Source: Bos javanicus (lineage: Eukaryota; Chordata; Mammalia; Artiodactyla; Bovidae). From it: a DNA stretch of 64,000 nt. The position numbers and the translations under genes are program-made. The notes beneath the pieces were generated by a model. It saw only the letters and a list, made by a program, of their open reading frames with translations. It searched no databases and was not told the DNA's origin. Of the stretch, positions 26,454-37,821 are shown piece after piece. Numbering within the stretch: position 1 is the stretch's first letter; each line of letters opens with the position of its first letter. The stretch is from assembly GCF_032452875.1 (NCBI RefSeq), contig NW_026894320.1:1-64000 (forward strand), given 5' to 3'.

Positions 26454-27632
26454 TGCCGTGAGCCGGCATATTGCATATTGAGTGCATATTGCATATTGCA
26501 TATTGGTACCTTTCCACAGCATCATCATTCAGGATCTGGAATAGCTCCACTGGAATTCTATCACTGCTGGGAGCCAGTGAGGAACTCCGCCCATGACAAA
26601 GGTCATGAGGAAGGAGGCTCGGCATGCGCAGCGGGATCGAGCTTCAGGAGTCCCCCTGGAAATTCTCGAGCATATACCCCCAAAACCAGAGTCTGCCTAC
26701 TTTCTGCTTGTGCTTGCCCTAAACCTCTGACTTTACGGGGGGCTCTGCCCCACTACCTCTCTCTGAAAAAGAGTTAGCTTACAGTTCCAGTTAATAATTC
26801 CTGGGTGTGACAGTGTTTAACCTACAAACTCCTTTGGAAATCCTCTAGCCTGCCTGAATAGGTTTTCCGGCCACATGTGATTGTTCAGAGCCTCCCAACT
26901 GTGAGAGGCAGGAGATGTTCTAAACTGTCTAAACACAAATTCTTTTGAGTAGTTACAAGATTGATTAGAAATTGTATTGGTGAATGGTTTTTCACTTGTT
27001 GGGCCATTGTTTGCTGCTAAGTTTCCATATCCCTTACCTGCTGTGTCCCTGGCAGTGTATTGATTAATATAATTGGTGTAAGTAGTAGCTTTAATGTTTG
27101 TAACCTGGGACCCTTGAGTTAATTCTTTTTCTTGTTATAGCCCACCACACCTTTGCTCTGTAGGAATGCAACTTTATCTAATGCTTTTTTGGAGGGTGGC
27201 TCCTGACCAACCACCTTTAGAAAAATAAGTTTTCTGAAGAAAAGGTCTTAAAATGTTAACAGGCCTCCGGGCCAGAAGATGATACAAATCACCTAAGCTT
27301 TTGCATATGATAAGTTTGCAGGAAGAAAGCCTGGTTTGCTGCAAGACTCTACCCCTTCCCCATTATCCTCTATGCATAACTTAAGGTATAAAAACTACTT
27401 TGAAAAATAAAGTGCGGGCCTTGTTCACCGAAACTTGGTCTCACCATGTCGTTCTTTCTCTTACCTTCTGGCTGAATTATTCAGCCTCTTTTCACTGAAT
27501 TTCCTCACTGAGCTATCCTCATTCTATTACTCTTTATATCCTTAATTAACATTTAATTAAGCAGTGGTTTCCTGATCTTCGCCTACGCCGTCTCCTTGAA
27601 TACCCTGGATCAGCCGGGGCTGGTCCCCGGCA
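26454..27632 (+). mobile_element. Solo LTR copy 8
   Basis: 1,179 bp. GGCA at the 3' end is followed by a mutated target CGCTAC (27633-27638). The octamer is changed to ATACAAAT (27282-27289), as in LTR 5. TATAAAAA at 27387-27394, AATAAA at 27406-27411, palindrome at 27541-27561. The early heptamer region ends in TTGGTACC, not TTGAGTGCAGCAC. Confidence 0.92.
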
Positions 27633-29037
27633 CGCTACCATGGCTCGAGAGCAATGACGCGCTCGCCCTCGCCACTCGCATGGAGACCCGACTTCCCTGG
27701 CGCCCCACGAGAGGCTCACTGACCTCGCCGTCGTACCTCGTGAGAAACGCACACTGGGGCCGCCGCTCGAGAACAACCCCAAGACTCCCCCGTCATCGCG
27801 AGATGAGGGCCTTCGTCTCCTGCATGGCCTAGAGACCAATCTCGCGACCTCTCTCCAAAAGCCTCAGGAGGCTTGACTCCTTTAGTCCACCCAGTGAGCT
27901 CCAAGAGATACCCGTCGCGACTCGAGAGCAGAGCGGGGTTCTTTGCTTCCACTCGAGATGGATGCCTGTCTCCCCGGGTGTGTCTGGAATGCAACCCCGA
28001 GATCCCTGTCGCCCCTGGAGAGGAACACTGGCTTCTGGACACAAGCCTAGATGAGGTCTATTGGCCCTGCAGTCACTCGAGAGAAATCCCCAGCTTTCCT
28101 TCGCAACTCGAATGGAAGATTGGACTTCCCTGGGCCTACACAAGAAGCATCCTGAATTCCCCGTCGTAATTCGAGAATCCTGCTACACCTCGAGAAAAAC
28201 CACGTGGTTCCCCCGTCATCGCAAGATGTAGCCCTGTCCGCTACAGCGTCTCAGGAGAAGTCCCACTTTAGGTATTGGAGTTCGAAACGGTACTTGGCAC
28301 CCTTGATGCGACCCACAAAGTGCCCCGACATCCCGGTCTCCCTCGAGAGGAACACCGAGGTTTTCCGGCAACACTTCCTCTGAGCCTCTTCTACCCTCCT
28401 GATCTGGACAGGAGGGTCGACTCCCCTGCTTTGTCTGGAAGGGGTTCCCGGCCTTCCGGTCGCACCTCAGGATGAGGCCGGTCTCACGACGACATTCCAG
28501 ACGTGGCCTCGTGGGTGGTTCCACATTCCGAAGGACCCCGATTTCCCGGTCCCCTCTTGATAAGAACCCGATGCCCGGACACCTCTTCGAACTCCACCCT
28601 GTGAATGAAGTCAACACGAAGGGGCAGTGACTCGCCCGTGCATCGTCGGGAAAAGACCCCCAGGTTCCAAATGCCGCTCGACAAGTGGCCTGTCTCCCCG
28701 GGAACACCTCGAGAGGCAAGCGGAGTTCCATGCCTCAACCCAAGACGAGGCCTGACTCTCCTGTCCCAAGTCTGCAGGGACCTTGCGGTCGGAGTCTGAA
28801 GTCAGAGGAACCCTGAGGTTCCTGCCTCAACTGGAGATGAGGCCCTCTTCCAATGCACCAAACCCAGTGGAGTGCCGAGAGGCCCTCCCACCTCCAGTTT
28901 CCCTGACTTCTCAGAGCCACCATGAGAAGCCCCTGAGGTCACCTGCACAAGTCGAGGGACCCCAGGGTGTCCTGCCTCAACCCGAGAAAGACCTCGAGAG
29001 ACCTTCTTCAGCACGTCTCGAGGCCAGATTCCCCTAC
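27633..29037 (+). repeat. Satellite unit 14 (S, type A, between two LTRs)
   Basis: 1,405 bp, the first of six single S units each flanked by LTRs. Type A, with CACTTTAGGTATTGG, a variant region it partly shares with units 15 and 17. The right target CCCTAC (29032-29037) is intact. Confidence 0.9.
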
Positions 29038-30227
29038 TGCCGTGAGCCGGCATATTGCATATTGAGTGCATATTGCATATTGCATATTGAGTGCAGCACT
29101 TTCCACAGCATCATCATTCAGGATCTGGAATAGCTCCACTGGAATTCTATCACTGCTGGGAGCCAGTGAGGAACTCCGCCCATGACAAGGTCATGAGGAA
29201 GGAGGCTCGGCATACGCAAGGCGGGATCGAGCTTCAGGAGTCCCCCTGGAAATTCTCGAGCATATACCCCCAAACCAGAGTCTGCCTACTTTCTGCTTGT
29301 GCTTGCACCTAAACCTCTGACTTTACGGGGGCTCTCCCCCACTACCTCTCTCTGAAAGAGTTAGCTTACAGTTCCAGTTAATAATTCCTGGGTGTGACAG
29401 TGTTTAACCTACAAACTCCTTTGGAAATCCTCTAGCCTGCCTGAATAGGTTTTCCGGCCACATGTGATTGTTCAGAGCCTCCCAACTGTGAGAGGCAGGA
29501 GATGTTCTAAACTGTCTAAACACAAATTCTTTTGAGTAGTTACAAGATTGATTAGAAATTGTATTGGTGAATGGTTTTTCACTTGTTGGGCCATTGTTTG
29601 CTGCTAAGTTTCCATATCCCTTACCTGCTGTGTCCCTGGCAGTGTATTGATTAATATAATTGGTGTAAGTAGTAGCTTTAATGTTTGTAACCTGGGACCC
29701 TTGAGTTAATTCTTTTTCTTGTTATAGCCCACCACACCTTTGCTCTGTAGGAATGCAACTTTATCTAATGCTTTTTGGAGGGTGGCTCCTGACCAACCAC
29801 CTTTAGAGAAAAATAAGTTTCTGAAGAAAAGGTCTTAAAATGTTAACAGGCCTCCGGGCCAGAAGATGATGCAAATCACCTAAGCTTTTGCATATGATAA
29901 GTTTGCAGGAAGAAAGCCTGGTTTGCTGCAAGACTCTACCCCTTCCCCCATTATCCTCTATGCATAACTTAAGGTATAAAAACTACTTTGAAAAATAAAG
30001 TGCGGGCCTTGTTCACCGAAACTTGGTCTCACCATGTCGTTCTTTCTCTTACCTTCTGGCTGAATTATTCAGCCTCTTTTGCGCCACTGAATTTCCTCAC
30101 TGAGCTATCCTCATTCTATTACTCTTTATATCCTTAATTAACATTTAATTAAGCGGTGGTTTCCTGATCTTCGCCTACGCCGTCTCTCCTTCGAATACCC
30201 TGGATCAGCCGGGGCTGGTCCCCGGCA
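29038..30227 (+). mobile_element. Solo LTR copy 9
   Basis: 1,190 bp. The 3' target is CGCTAC (30228-30233), as beside LTR 8, so these two L-S units likely share recent ancestry. Octamer at 29869-29876, TATAAAAA at 29975-29982, AATAAA at 29994-29999, palindrome at 30133-30153. The early palindrome has lost one A (CATGACAAGGTCATG). Confidence 0.93.
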
Positions 30228-31626
30228 CGCTACCATGGCTCGAGAGCAATGACGCGCTCGCCCTCGCCACTCGCATGGAGACCCGACTTCCCTGGCGCCC
30301 CACGAGGGGCTCACTGACCTCGCCGTCGTACCTCGTGAGAAAGCGCACACTGGGGCCGCCGCTCGAGAACAACCCCAAGACTCCCCCGTCATCGCGAGAT
30401 GAGGGCCTTCGTCTCCTGCATGGCCTAGAGACCAATCTCGCGACCTCTCTCCAAAAGCCTCAGGAGGCTTGACTCCCTTTAGTCCACCCGGTGAGCTCCA
30501 AGAGATACCCGTCGCGACTCGAGAGCAGAGCGGGGTTCTTTGCTTCCACTCGAGATGGATGCCTGTCTCCCCGGGTGTGTCTGGAATGCAACCCCGAGAT
30601 CCCTGTCGCCCCTGGAGAGGAACACTGGCTTCTGGACACAAGCCTAGATGAGGTCTATTGGCCCTGCAGTCACTCGAGAGAAATCCCCAGCTTTCCTTCG
30701 CAACTCGAATGGAAGATTGGACTTCCCTGGGCCTACACAAGAAGCATCCTGAATTCCCCGTCGTAATTCGAGAATCCTGCTACACCTCGAGAAAAACCAC
30801 GTGGTTCCCCCGTCATCGCAAGATGTAGCCCTGTGCCGCTACAGCGTCTCAGGAGAAGTCCCACTTTAGGAATTGGAGTTCGAAACGGTACTTATCACCC
30901 TTGATGCGACCCACAAAGTGCCCCGACATCCCGGTCTCCCTCGAGAGGAACACCGAGTTTTCCGGCAACACTTCCTCTGAGCCTCTTCTACCCTCCTGAT
31001 CTGGACAGGAGGGTCGACTCCCCTGCTTTGTCTGGAAGGGGTTCCCGGCCTTCCGGTCGCACCTCAGGATGAGGCCGGTCTCACGACGACATTCCAGACG
31101 TGGCCTCGTGGGTGGTTCCACATTCCGAAGGACCCCGATTTCCCGGTCCCCTCTTGATAAGAACCCGATGCCCGGACACCTCTTCGAACTCCACCCTGTG
31201 AATGAAGTCAACACGAAGGGGCAGTGACTCGCCCGTGCATCGTCGGGAAAAGACCCCCAGGTTCCAAATACCGCTCGACAAGTGGCCTGTCTCCCCGGGA
31301 ACACCTCGAGAGGCAAGCGGAGTTCCATGCCTCAACCCAAGACGAGGCCTGACTCTCCTGTCCCAAGTCTGCAGGGACCTTGCGGTCGGAGTCTGAAGTC
31401 AGAGGAACCCTGGGGTTCCTGCCTCAACTGGAGATGAGGCCCTCTTCCAATGCACCAAACCCAGTGGAGTGCCGAGAGGCCACCTCCAGTTTCCCTGACT
31501 TCTCAGAGCCACCATGAGAAGCCCCCTGAGGTCACCTGCACAAGTCGAGGGACCCCAGGGTGTCCTGCCTCAACCCGAGAAAGACCTCGAGAGACCTTCT
31601 TCAACACGTCTCGAGGCCAGATTCCC
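30228..31626 (+). repeat. Satellite unit 15 (S, type A, between two LTRs)
   Basis: 1,399 bp, type A. The right end has lost TAC and one C of the target site (ATTCCCTGCCG). Private changes are CACGAGGGGC and ACTTATCACC. The C-rich stretch GAGGCCCCTCCCACC is shortened to GAGGCCACC. Confidence 0.9.
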
Positions 31627-32814
31627 TGCCGTGAGCCGGCATATTGCATATTGAGTGCATATTGCATATTGCATATTGAGTGCAGCACTTTCCACAGCAT
31701 CATCATTCAGGATCTGGAATAGCTCCACTGGAATTCTATCACTGCTGGGAGCCAGTGAGCTCCGCCCATGACAAAGGTCATGAGGAAGGAGGCTCGGCAT
31801 ACGCAAAGGCGGGATCGAGCTTCAGGAGTCCCCCTGGAAATTCTCGAGCATATACCCCCAAACCAGAGTCTGCCTACTTTCTGCTTGTGCTTGCACCTAA
31901 ACCTCTGACTTTACGGGGGCTCTCCCCCACTACCTCTCTCTGAAAAAAGAGTTAGCTTACAGTTCCAGTTAATAATTCCTGGGTGTGACAGTGTTTAACC
32001 TACAAACTCCTTTGGAAATCCTCTAGCCTGCCTGAATAGGTTTTCCGGCCACATGTGATTGTTCAGAGCCTCCCAACTGTGAGAGGCAGGAGATGTTCTA
32101 AACTGTCTAAACACAAATTCTTTTGAGTAGTTACAAGATTGATTAGAAATTGTATTGGTGAATGGTTTTCACTTGTTGGGCCATTGTTTGCTGCTAAGTT
32201 TCCATATCCCTTACCTGCTGTGTCCCTGGCAGTGTATTGATTAATATAATTGGTGTAAGTAGTAGCTTTAATGTTTGTAACCTGGGACCCTTGAGTTAAT
32301 TCTTTTTCTTGTTATAGCCCACCACACCTTTGCTCTGTAGGAATGCAACTTTATCTAATGCTTTTTGGAGGGTGGCTCCTGACCAACCACCTTTAGAGAA
32401 AAATAAGTTTTCTGAAGAAAAGGTCTTAAAATGTTAACAGGCCTCCGGGCCAGAAGATGATGCAAATCACCTAAGCTTTTGCAGATGATAAGTTTGCAGG
32501 AAGAAAGCCTGGTTTGCTGCAAGACTCTACCCCTTCCCCCATTATCCTCTATGCATAACTTAAGGTATAAAAACTACTTTGAAAAATAAAGTGCGGGCCT
32601 TGTTCACCGAAACTTGGTCTCACCATGTCGTTCTTTCTCTTACCTTCTGGCTGAATTATTCAGCCTCTTTTCACTCACTGAATTTCCTCACTGAGCTATC
32701 CTCATTCTATTACTCTTTATATCCTTAATTAACATTTAATTAAGCAGTGGTTTCCTGATCTTCGCCTACGCCGTCTCCCTTCGAATACCCTGGATCAGCC
32801 GGGGCTGGTCCCTA
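31627..32814 (+). mobile_element. Solo LTR copy 10
   Basis: 1,188 bp. The left junction carries the TAC loss. At the right end GGTCCCTA replaces GGTCCCCGGCA before CCCTAC (32815-32820). Octamer at 32460-32467, TATAAAAA at 32566-32573, AATAAA at 32585-32590, palindrome at 32724-32744. GCAGATGATAAG replaces GCATATGATAAG. Confidence 0.92.
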
Positions 32815-34216
32815 CCCTACCATGGCTCGAGAGCAATGACGCGCTCGCCCTCGCCACTCGCATGGAGACCCGACTTCCCTGGCGCCCCACGAGAGGCTCA
32901 CTGACCACGCCGTCGTACCTCGTGAGAAAGCGCACACTGGGGCCGCCGCTCGAACAACCCCAAGACTCCCCCGTCTTCGCGAGATGAGGGCCTTCGTCTC
33001 CTGCATGGCCTAGAGACCAATCTCGCGACCTCTCTCCAAAAGCCTCAGGAGGCTTGACTCCCTTTAGTCCACCCAGTGAGCTCCAAGAGATACCCGTCGC
33101 GACTCGAGAGCAGAGCGGGGTTCTTTGCTTCCACTCGAGATGGATGCCTGTCTCCCCGGGTGTGTCTGGAATGCAACCCCGAGATCCCTGTCGCCCCTGG
33201 AGAGGAACACTGGCTTCTGGACACAAGCCTAGATGAGGTCTATTGGCCCTGCAGTCACTCGAGAGAAATCCCCAGCTTTCCTTCGCAACTCGAATGGAAG
33301 ATTGGACTTCCCTGGGCCTACACAAGAGGCATCCTGAATTCCCCGTCGTAATTCGAGAATCCTGCTACACCTCGAGAAAAACCACGTGGTTCCCCCGTCA
33401 TCGCAAGATGTAGTCCTGTGCCGCTACAGCGTCTCAGGAGAAGTCCCGCAGGAATTGGAGTTCGGCGGTACTTGTCACCCTTGATGCGACCCACAAAGTG
33501 CCCCGACATCCCGGTCTCCCTCGAGAGGAACACCGAAGTTTTCTGGCAACACTTCCTCTGAGCCTCTTCTACCCTCCTGATCTGGACAGGAGGGTCGACT
33601 CCCCTGCTTTGTCTGGAAGGGGTTCCCGGCCTTCCGGTCGCACCTCAGGATGAGGCCGGTCTCACGACGACATTCCAGACGTGGCCTCGTGGGTGGTTCC
33701 ACATTCCGAAGGACCCCGATTTCCCGGTCCCCTCTTGATAAGAACCCGATGCCCGGACACCTCTTCGAACTCCACCCTGTGAATGAAGTCAACACGAAGG
33801 GGCAGTGACTCGCCCGTGCATCGTCGGGAAAAGACCCCCAGGTTCCAAATACCGCTCGACAAGTGGCCTGTCTCCCCGGGAACACCTCGAGAGGCAAGCG
33901 GAGTTCCATGCCTCAACCCAAGACGAGGCCTGACTCTCCTGTCCCAAGTCTGCAGGGACCTTGCGGTCAGAGTCTGAAGTCAGAGGAACCCTGAGGTTCC
34001 TGCCTCAACTGGAGATGAGGCCCTCTTCCAATGCACCAAACCCAGTGGAGTGCCGAGAGGCCCCTCCCACCTCCAGTTTCCCTGACTTCTCAGAGCCACC
34101 ATGAGAAGCCCCCCGGGTCACCTGCACAAGTCGAGGGACCCCAGGGTGTCCTGCCTCAACCCGAGAAAGACCTCGAGAGACCTTCTTCAACACGTCTCGA
34201 GGCCAGATTCCCCTAC
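32815..34216 (+). repeat. Satellite unit 16 (S, type A, between two LTRs)
   Basis: 1,402 bp, type A. It carries CGAAGTTTTCTGG, shared with units 20, 22 and 24 but not with its neighbours 17-19. A scrambled stretch near 33446-33470 (CCCGCAGGAATTGGAG, then TTCGGCGGTAC) replaces CCCACGTTAGGAATTGG and TTCGAAACGGTAC. Confidence 0.9.
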
Positions 34217-35360
34217 TGCCGTGAGCCGGCATATTGCATATTGAGTGCATATTATGTGCATATTGAGTGCAGCACTTTCCACAGCATCATCATTCAGGAT
34301 CTGGAATAGCTCCACTGGAATTCTATCACTGCTGGGAGCCAGTGAGGAACTCCGCCCATGACAAAGGTCATGAGGAAGGAGGCTCGGCATACGCAAAGGC
34401 GGGATCGAGCTTCAGAGTCCCCCTGGAAATTCTCGAGCATATACCCCCAAAACCAGAGTCTGCCTACTTTCTGCTTGTGCTTGCACCTAAACCTCTGACT
34501 TTACGGGGGCTCTGCCCCACTACCTCTCTCTGAAAAAAGAGTTAGCTTACAGTTCCAGTTAATAATTCCTGGGTGTGACAGTGTTTAACCTACAAACTCC
34601 TTTGGAAATCCTCTAGCCTGCCTGAATAGGTTTTTCCGGCCACATGTGATTGTTCAGAGCCTCCCAACTGTGAGAGGCAGGAGATGTTCTAAACTGTCTA
34701 AACACAAATTCTTTTGAGTAGTTACAAGATTGATTAGAAATTGTATTGGTGAATGGTTTTTCACTTGTTGGGCCATTGTTTACTGCTAAGTTTCCATATC
34801 CCTTACCTGCTGTGTCCCTGGCAGTGTATTGATTAATATAATTGGTGTAAGTAGTAGCTTTAATGTTTGTAACCTGGGACCCTTGAGTTAATTCTTTTTC
34901 TTGTTATAGCCCACCACACCTTTGCTCTGTAGGAATGCAACTTTATCTAATGCTTTTTGGAGGGTGGCTCCTGACCAACCACCTTTAGAGAAAAATAAGT
35001 TTTCTGAAGAAAAGGTCTTAAAATGTTAACAGGCCTCCGGGCCAGAAGATGATGCAAATCACCTAAGCTTTGCATATGATAAGTTTGCAGGAAGAAAGCC
35101 TGGTTTGCTGCAAGACTCTACCCCTTCCCCATTATCCTCTATGCATAACTTAAGGTATAAAAACTACTTTGAAAAATAAAGTGCAGGCCTTGTTCACCGA
35201 AACTTGGTCTCACCATGTCGTTCTTTTTCTTACCTTCTGGCTGAATTATTCAGCCTCTTTCTCACTGAATTTCCTCACTGAGCTATCCTCATTCTATTAC
35301 TCTTTATATCCACTTCCCTTGAAAACAGTGGTTTGTCCCTGATCTCGGCGTCACCAGGGG
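34217..35360 (+). mobile_element. Solo LTR copy 11, 3' end rearranged
   Basis: The LTR is normal through its octamer (35052-35059), TATAAAAA (35156-35163) and AATAAA (35175-35180) up to about 35311. There the AT-rich palindrome and the usual U5 end are replaced by ~50 bp of sequence seen nowhere else in the window. That stretch retains CAGTGGTTT and a CCTGATCT-like stretch. No CGGCA end or right target copy remains. The heptamer block near its start is altered (ATTATGTGCATATT). Confidence 0.88.
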
Positions 35361-36653
35361 CCGCACACTGGGGCCGCCGCTCGAGAACAACCCCGAGACT
35401 CCCCCGTCATCGCGAGATGAGGGCCTTCGTCTCCTGCATGGCCTAGAGACCAATCTCGCGACCTCTCTCCAAACGCCTCAGGAGGCTTGACTCCCTTTAG
35501 TCCACCCAGTGAGCTCCAAGAGATACCCGTCGCGACTCGAGAGCAGAGCGGGGTTCTTTCCTTCCACTCGAGATGGATGCCTGTCTCCCCGGGTGTGTCT
35601 GGAATGCAACCCCGAGATCCCTGTCGCCCCTGGAGAGGAACACTGGCTTCTGGACACAAGCCTAGATGAGGTCTATTGGCCCTGCAGTCACTCGAGAGCA
35701 ATCCCCAGCTTTCCTTCGCAACTCGAATGGAAGATTGGACTTCCTGGGCCAACACAAGAAGCATCCTGAATTCCCCGTCGTAGGTCGAGAATCCTGCTAC
35801 ACCTCGAGAAAAACCACGTGGTTCCCCCGTCATCGCAAGATGTAGCCCTGTGCCGCTACAGCGTCTCAGGAGAAGTCCCACTTTAGGAATTGGAGTTCGA
35901 AACGGTACTTGTCACCCTTGATGCGACCCACAAAGTGCCCCGACATCCCGGTCTCCCTCGAGAGGAACACCGAGGTTTTCCAGCAACACTTCCTCTGAGC
36001 CTCTTCTACCCTCCTGATCTGGACAGGAGGGTCGACTCCCCTGCTTTGTCTGGAAGGGGTTCCCGACCTTCCGGTCGCACCTCAGGATGAGGCCGGTCTC
36101 ACGACGACATTCCAGCCGTGGCCTCGTGGGTGGTTCCACATTCCGAAGGACCCCGATTTCCCGGTCCCCTCTTGATAAGAACCCGATGCCCGGACACCTC
36201 TTCGAACTCCACCCTGTAGATGAAGTCAACACGAAGGGGCAGTGACTCGCCCGTGCATCGTCTGGAAAAGACCCCCAGGTTCCAAATGCCGCTCGACAAG
36301 TGGCCTGTCTCCCCGGGAACACCTCGAGAGGCAAGCGGAGTTCCATGCCTCAACCCAAGACGAGGCCTGACTCTCCTGTCCCAAGTCTGCAGGGACCTTG
36401 CGGTCGGAGTCTGAAGTCAGAGGACCCTGAGGTTCCTGCCTCAACTGGAGATGAGGCCCTCTTCCAATGCACCAAACCCAGTGGAGTGCCGGGAGGCCCA
36501 CCCCACCTCCAGTTTCCCTGACTTCTCAGAGCCACCATGAGAAGCCCCCTGAGGTCACCTGCACAAGTCGAGGGACCCCAGGGTGTCCTGCCTCAACCCG
36601 AGAAAGACCTCGAGAGACCTTCTTCAACACGTCTCGAGGCCAGATTCCCCTAC
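35361..36653 (+). repeat. Satellite unit 17 (S, 5' truncated, A/B mosaic)
   Basis: 1,293 bp. The first ~115 bp are absent and the unit starts at CCGCACACTGGGG. The 5' part is B-like (CCGCACAC, CCGAGACTCC, CAAACGCC); from GTGTGTCTGG on it is A-like, then mixed (GGCCAACACAAGAAGC). Right target CCCTAC is at 36648-36653. Confidence 0.9.
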
Positions 36654-37821
36654 TGCCGTGAGCCGGCATGTGCATATTGAGTGCATATGCTGGCATATTG
36701 AGTGCAGCACTTTCCACAGCATCATCTTTCAGGATCTGGAATAGCTCCACTGGAATTCTATCACTGCTGGGAGCCAGTGAGGAACTCCGCCCATGACAAG
36801 GTCATGAGGAAGGAGCTCGGCATACGCAAAGGCGGGATCGAGCTTGAGTCCCCCTGGAAATTCTCGAGCATATACCCCCAAAACCAGAGGCTACTTTCTG
36901 CTTGTGCTTGCACCTAGACCTCTGACTTTGGGGCTCTGCCCCCTACCTCTCTCTGAAAAAAGAGTTAGCTTACAGTTCCAGTTAATAATTCCTGGGTGTG
37001 ACAGTGTTTAACCTACAAACTCCTTTGGAAATCTCTAGCCTGCCTGAATAGGTTTTTCCGGCCACATGTGATTGTTCAGAGCCTCCCAACTGTGAGAGGC
37101 AGGAGATGTTCTAAACTGTCTAAACACAAATTCTTTTGAGTAGTTACAAGATTGATTAGAAATTGTATTGGTGAATGGTTTTTCACTTGTTGGGCCATTG
37201 TTTGCTGCTAAGTTTCCATATCCCTTACCTGCTGTGTCCCTGGCAGTGTATTGATTAATATAATTGGTGTAAGTAGTAGCTTTAATGTTTGTAACCTGGG
37301 ACCCTTGAGTTAATTCTTTTTCTTGTTATAGCCCACCACACCTTTGCTCTGTAGGAATGCAACTTTATCTAATCTTTTTTGGAGGGTGGCTCCTGACCAA
37401 CCACCTTTAGAGAAAAATAAGTTTTCTGAAGAAAAGGTCTTAAAATGTTAACAGGCCTCCGGGCAGAAGATGATGCAAATCACCTAAGCTTTTGCATATG
37501 ATAAGTTTGCAGGAAGAAAGCCTGGTTTGCTGCAAGACTCTACCCCTTCCCCATTATCCTCTACATAACAAGGTATAAAAACTACTTTGAAAAATAAAGT
37601 GCGGGCCTTGTTCACCGAAACTTGGTCTCACCATGTCGTTCTTTCTCTTACCTTCTGGCTGAATTATTCAGCCTCTTTTCGCTCACTGAATTTCCTCACT
37701 GAGCTATCCTCATTCTATTACTCTTTCATCCTTAATTAACATTTAATTAAGCAGTGGTTCCTGATCTTCGCCTACGCCGTCTCTCCCAATACCCTGGATC
37801 AGCCGGGGCTGGTCCCCGGCA
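36654..37821 (+). mobile_element. Solo LTR copy 12 (many small deletions)
   Basis: 1,168 bp, the shortest full-span copy. The heptamer block is rearranged (GCATGTGCATATTGAG, then GCATATGCTGGC). Deletions affect GCTTGAGTCCCC, CAGAGGCTAC and the stretch before the TATA box (CTACATAACAAGG). Octamer at 37473-37480, TATAAAAA at 37574-37581, AATAAA at 37593-37598, palindrome at 37731-37751. The right target is reduced to CTAC. Confidence 0.92.
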
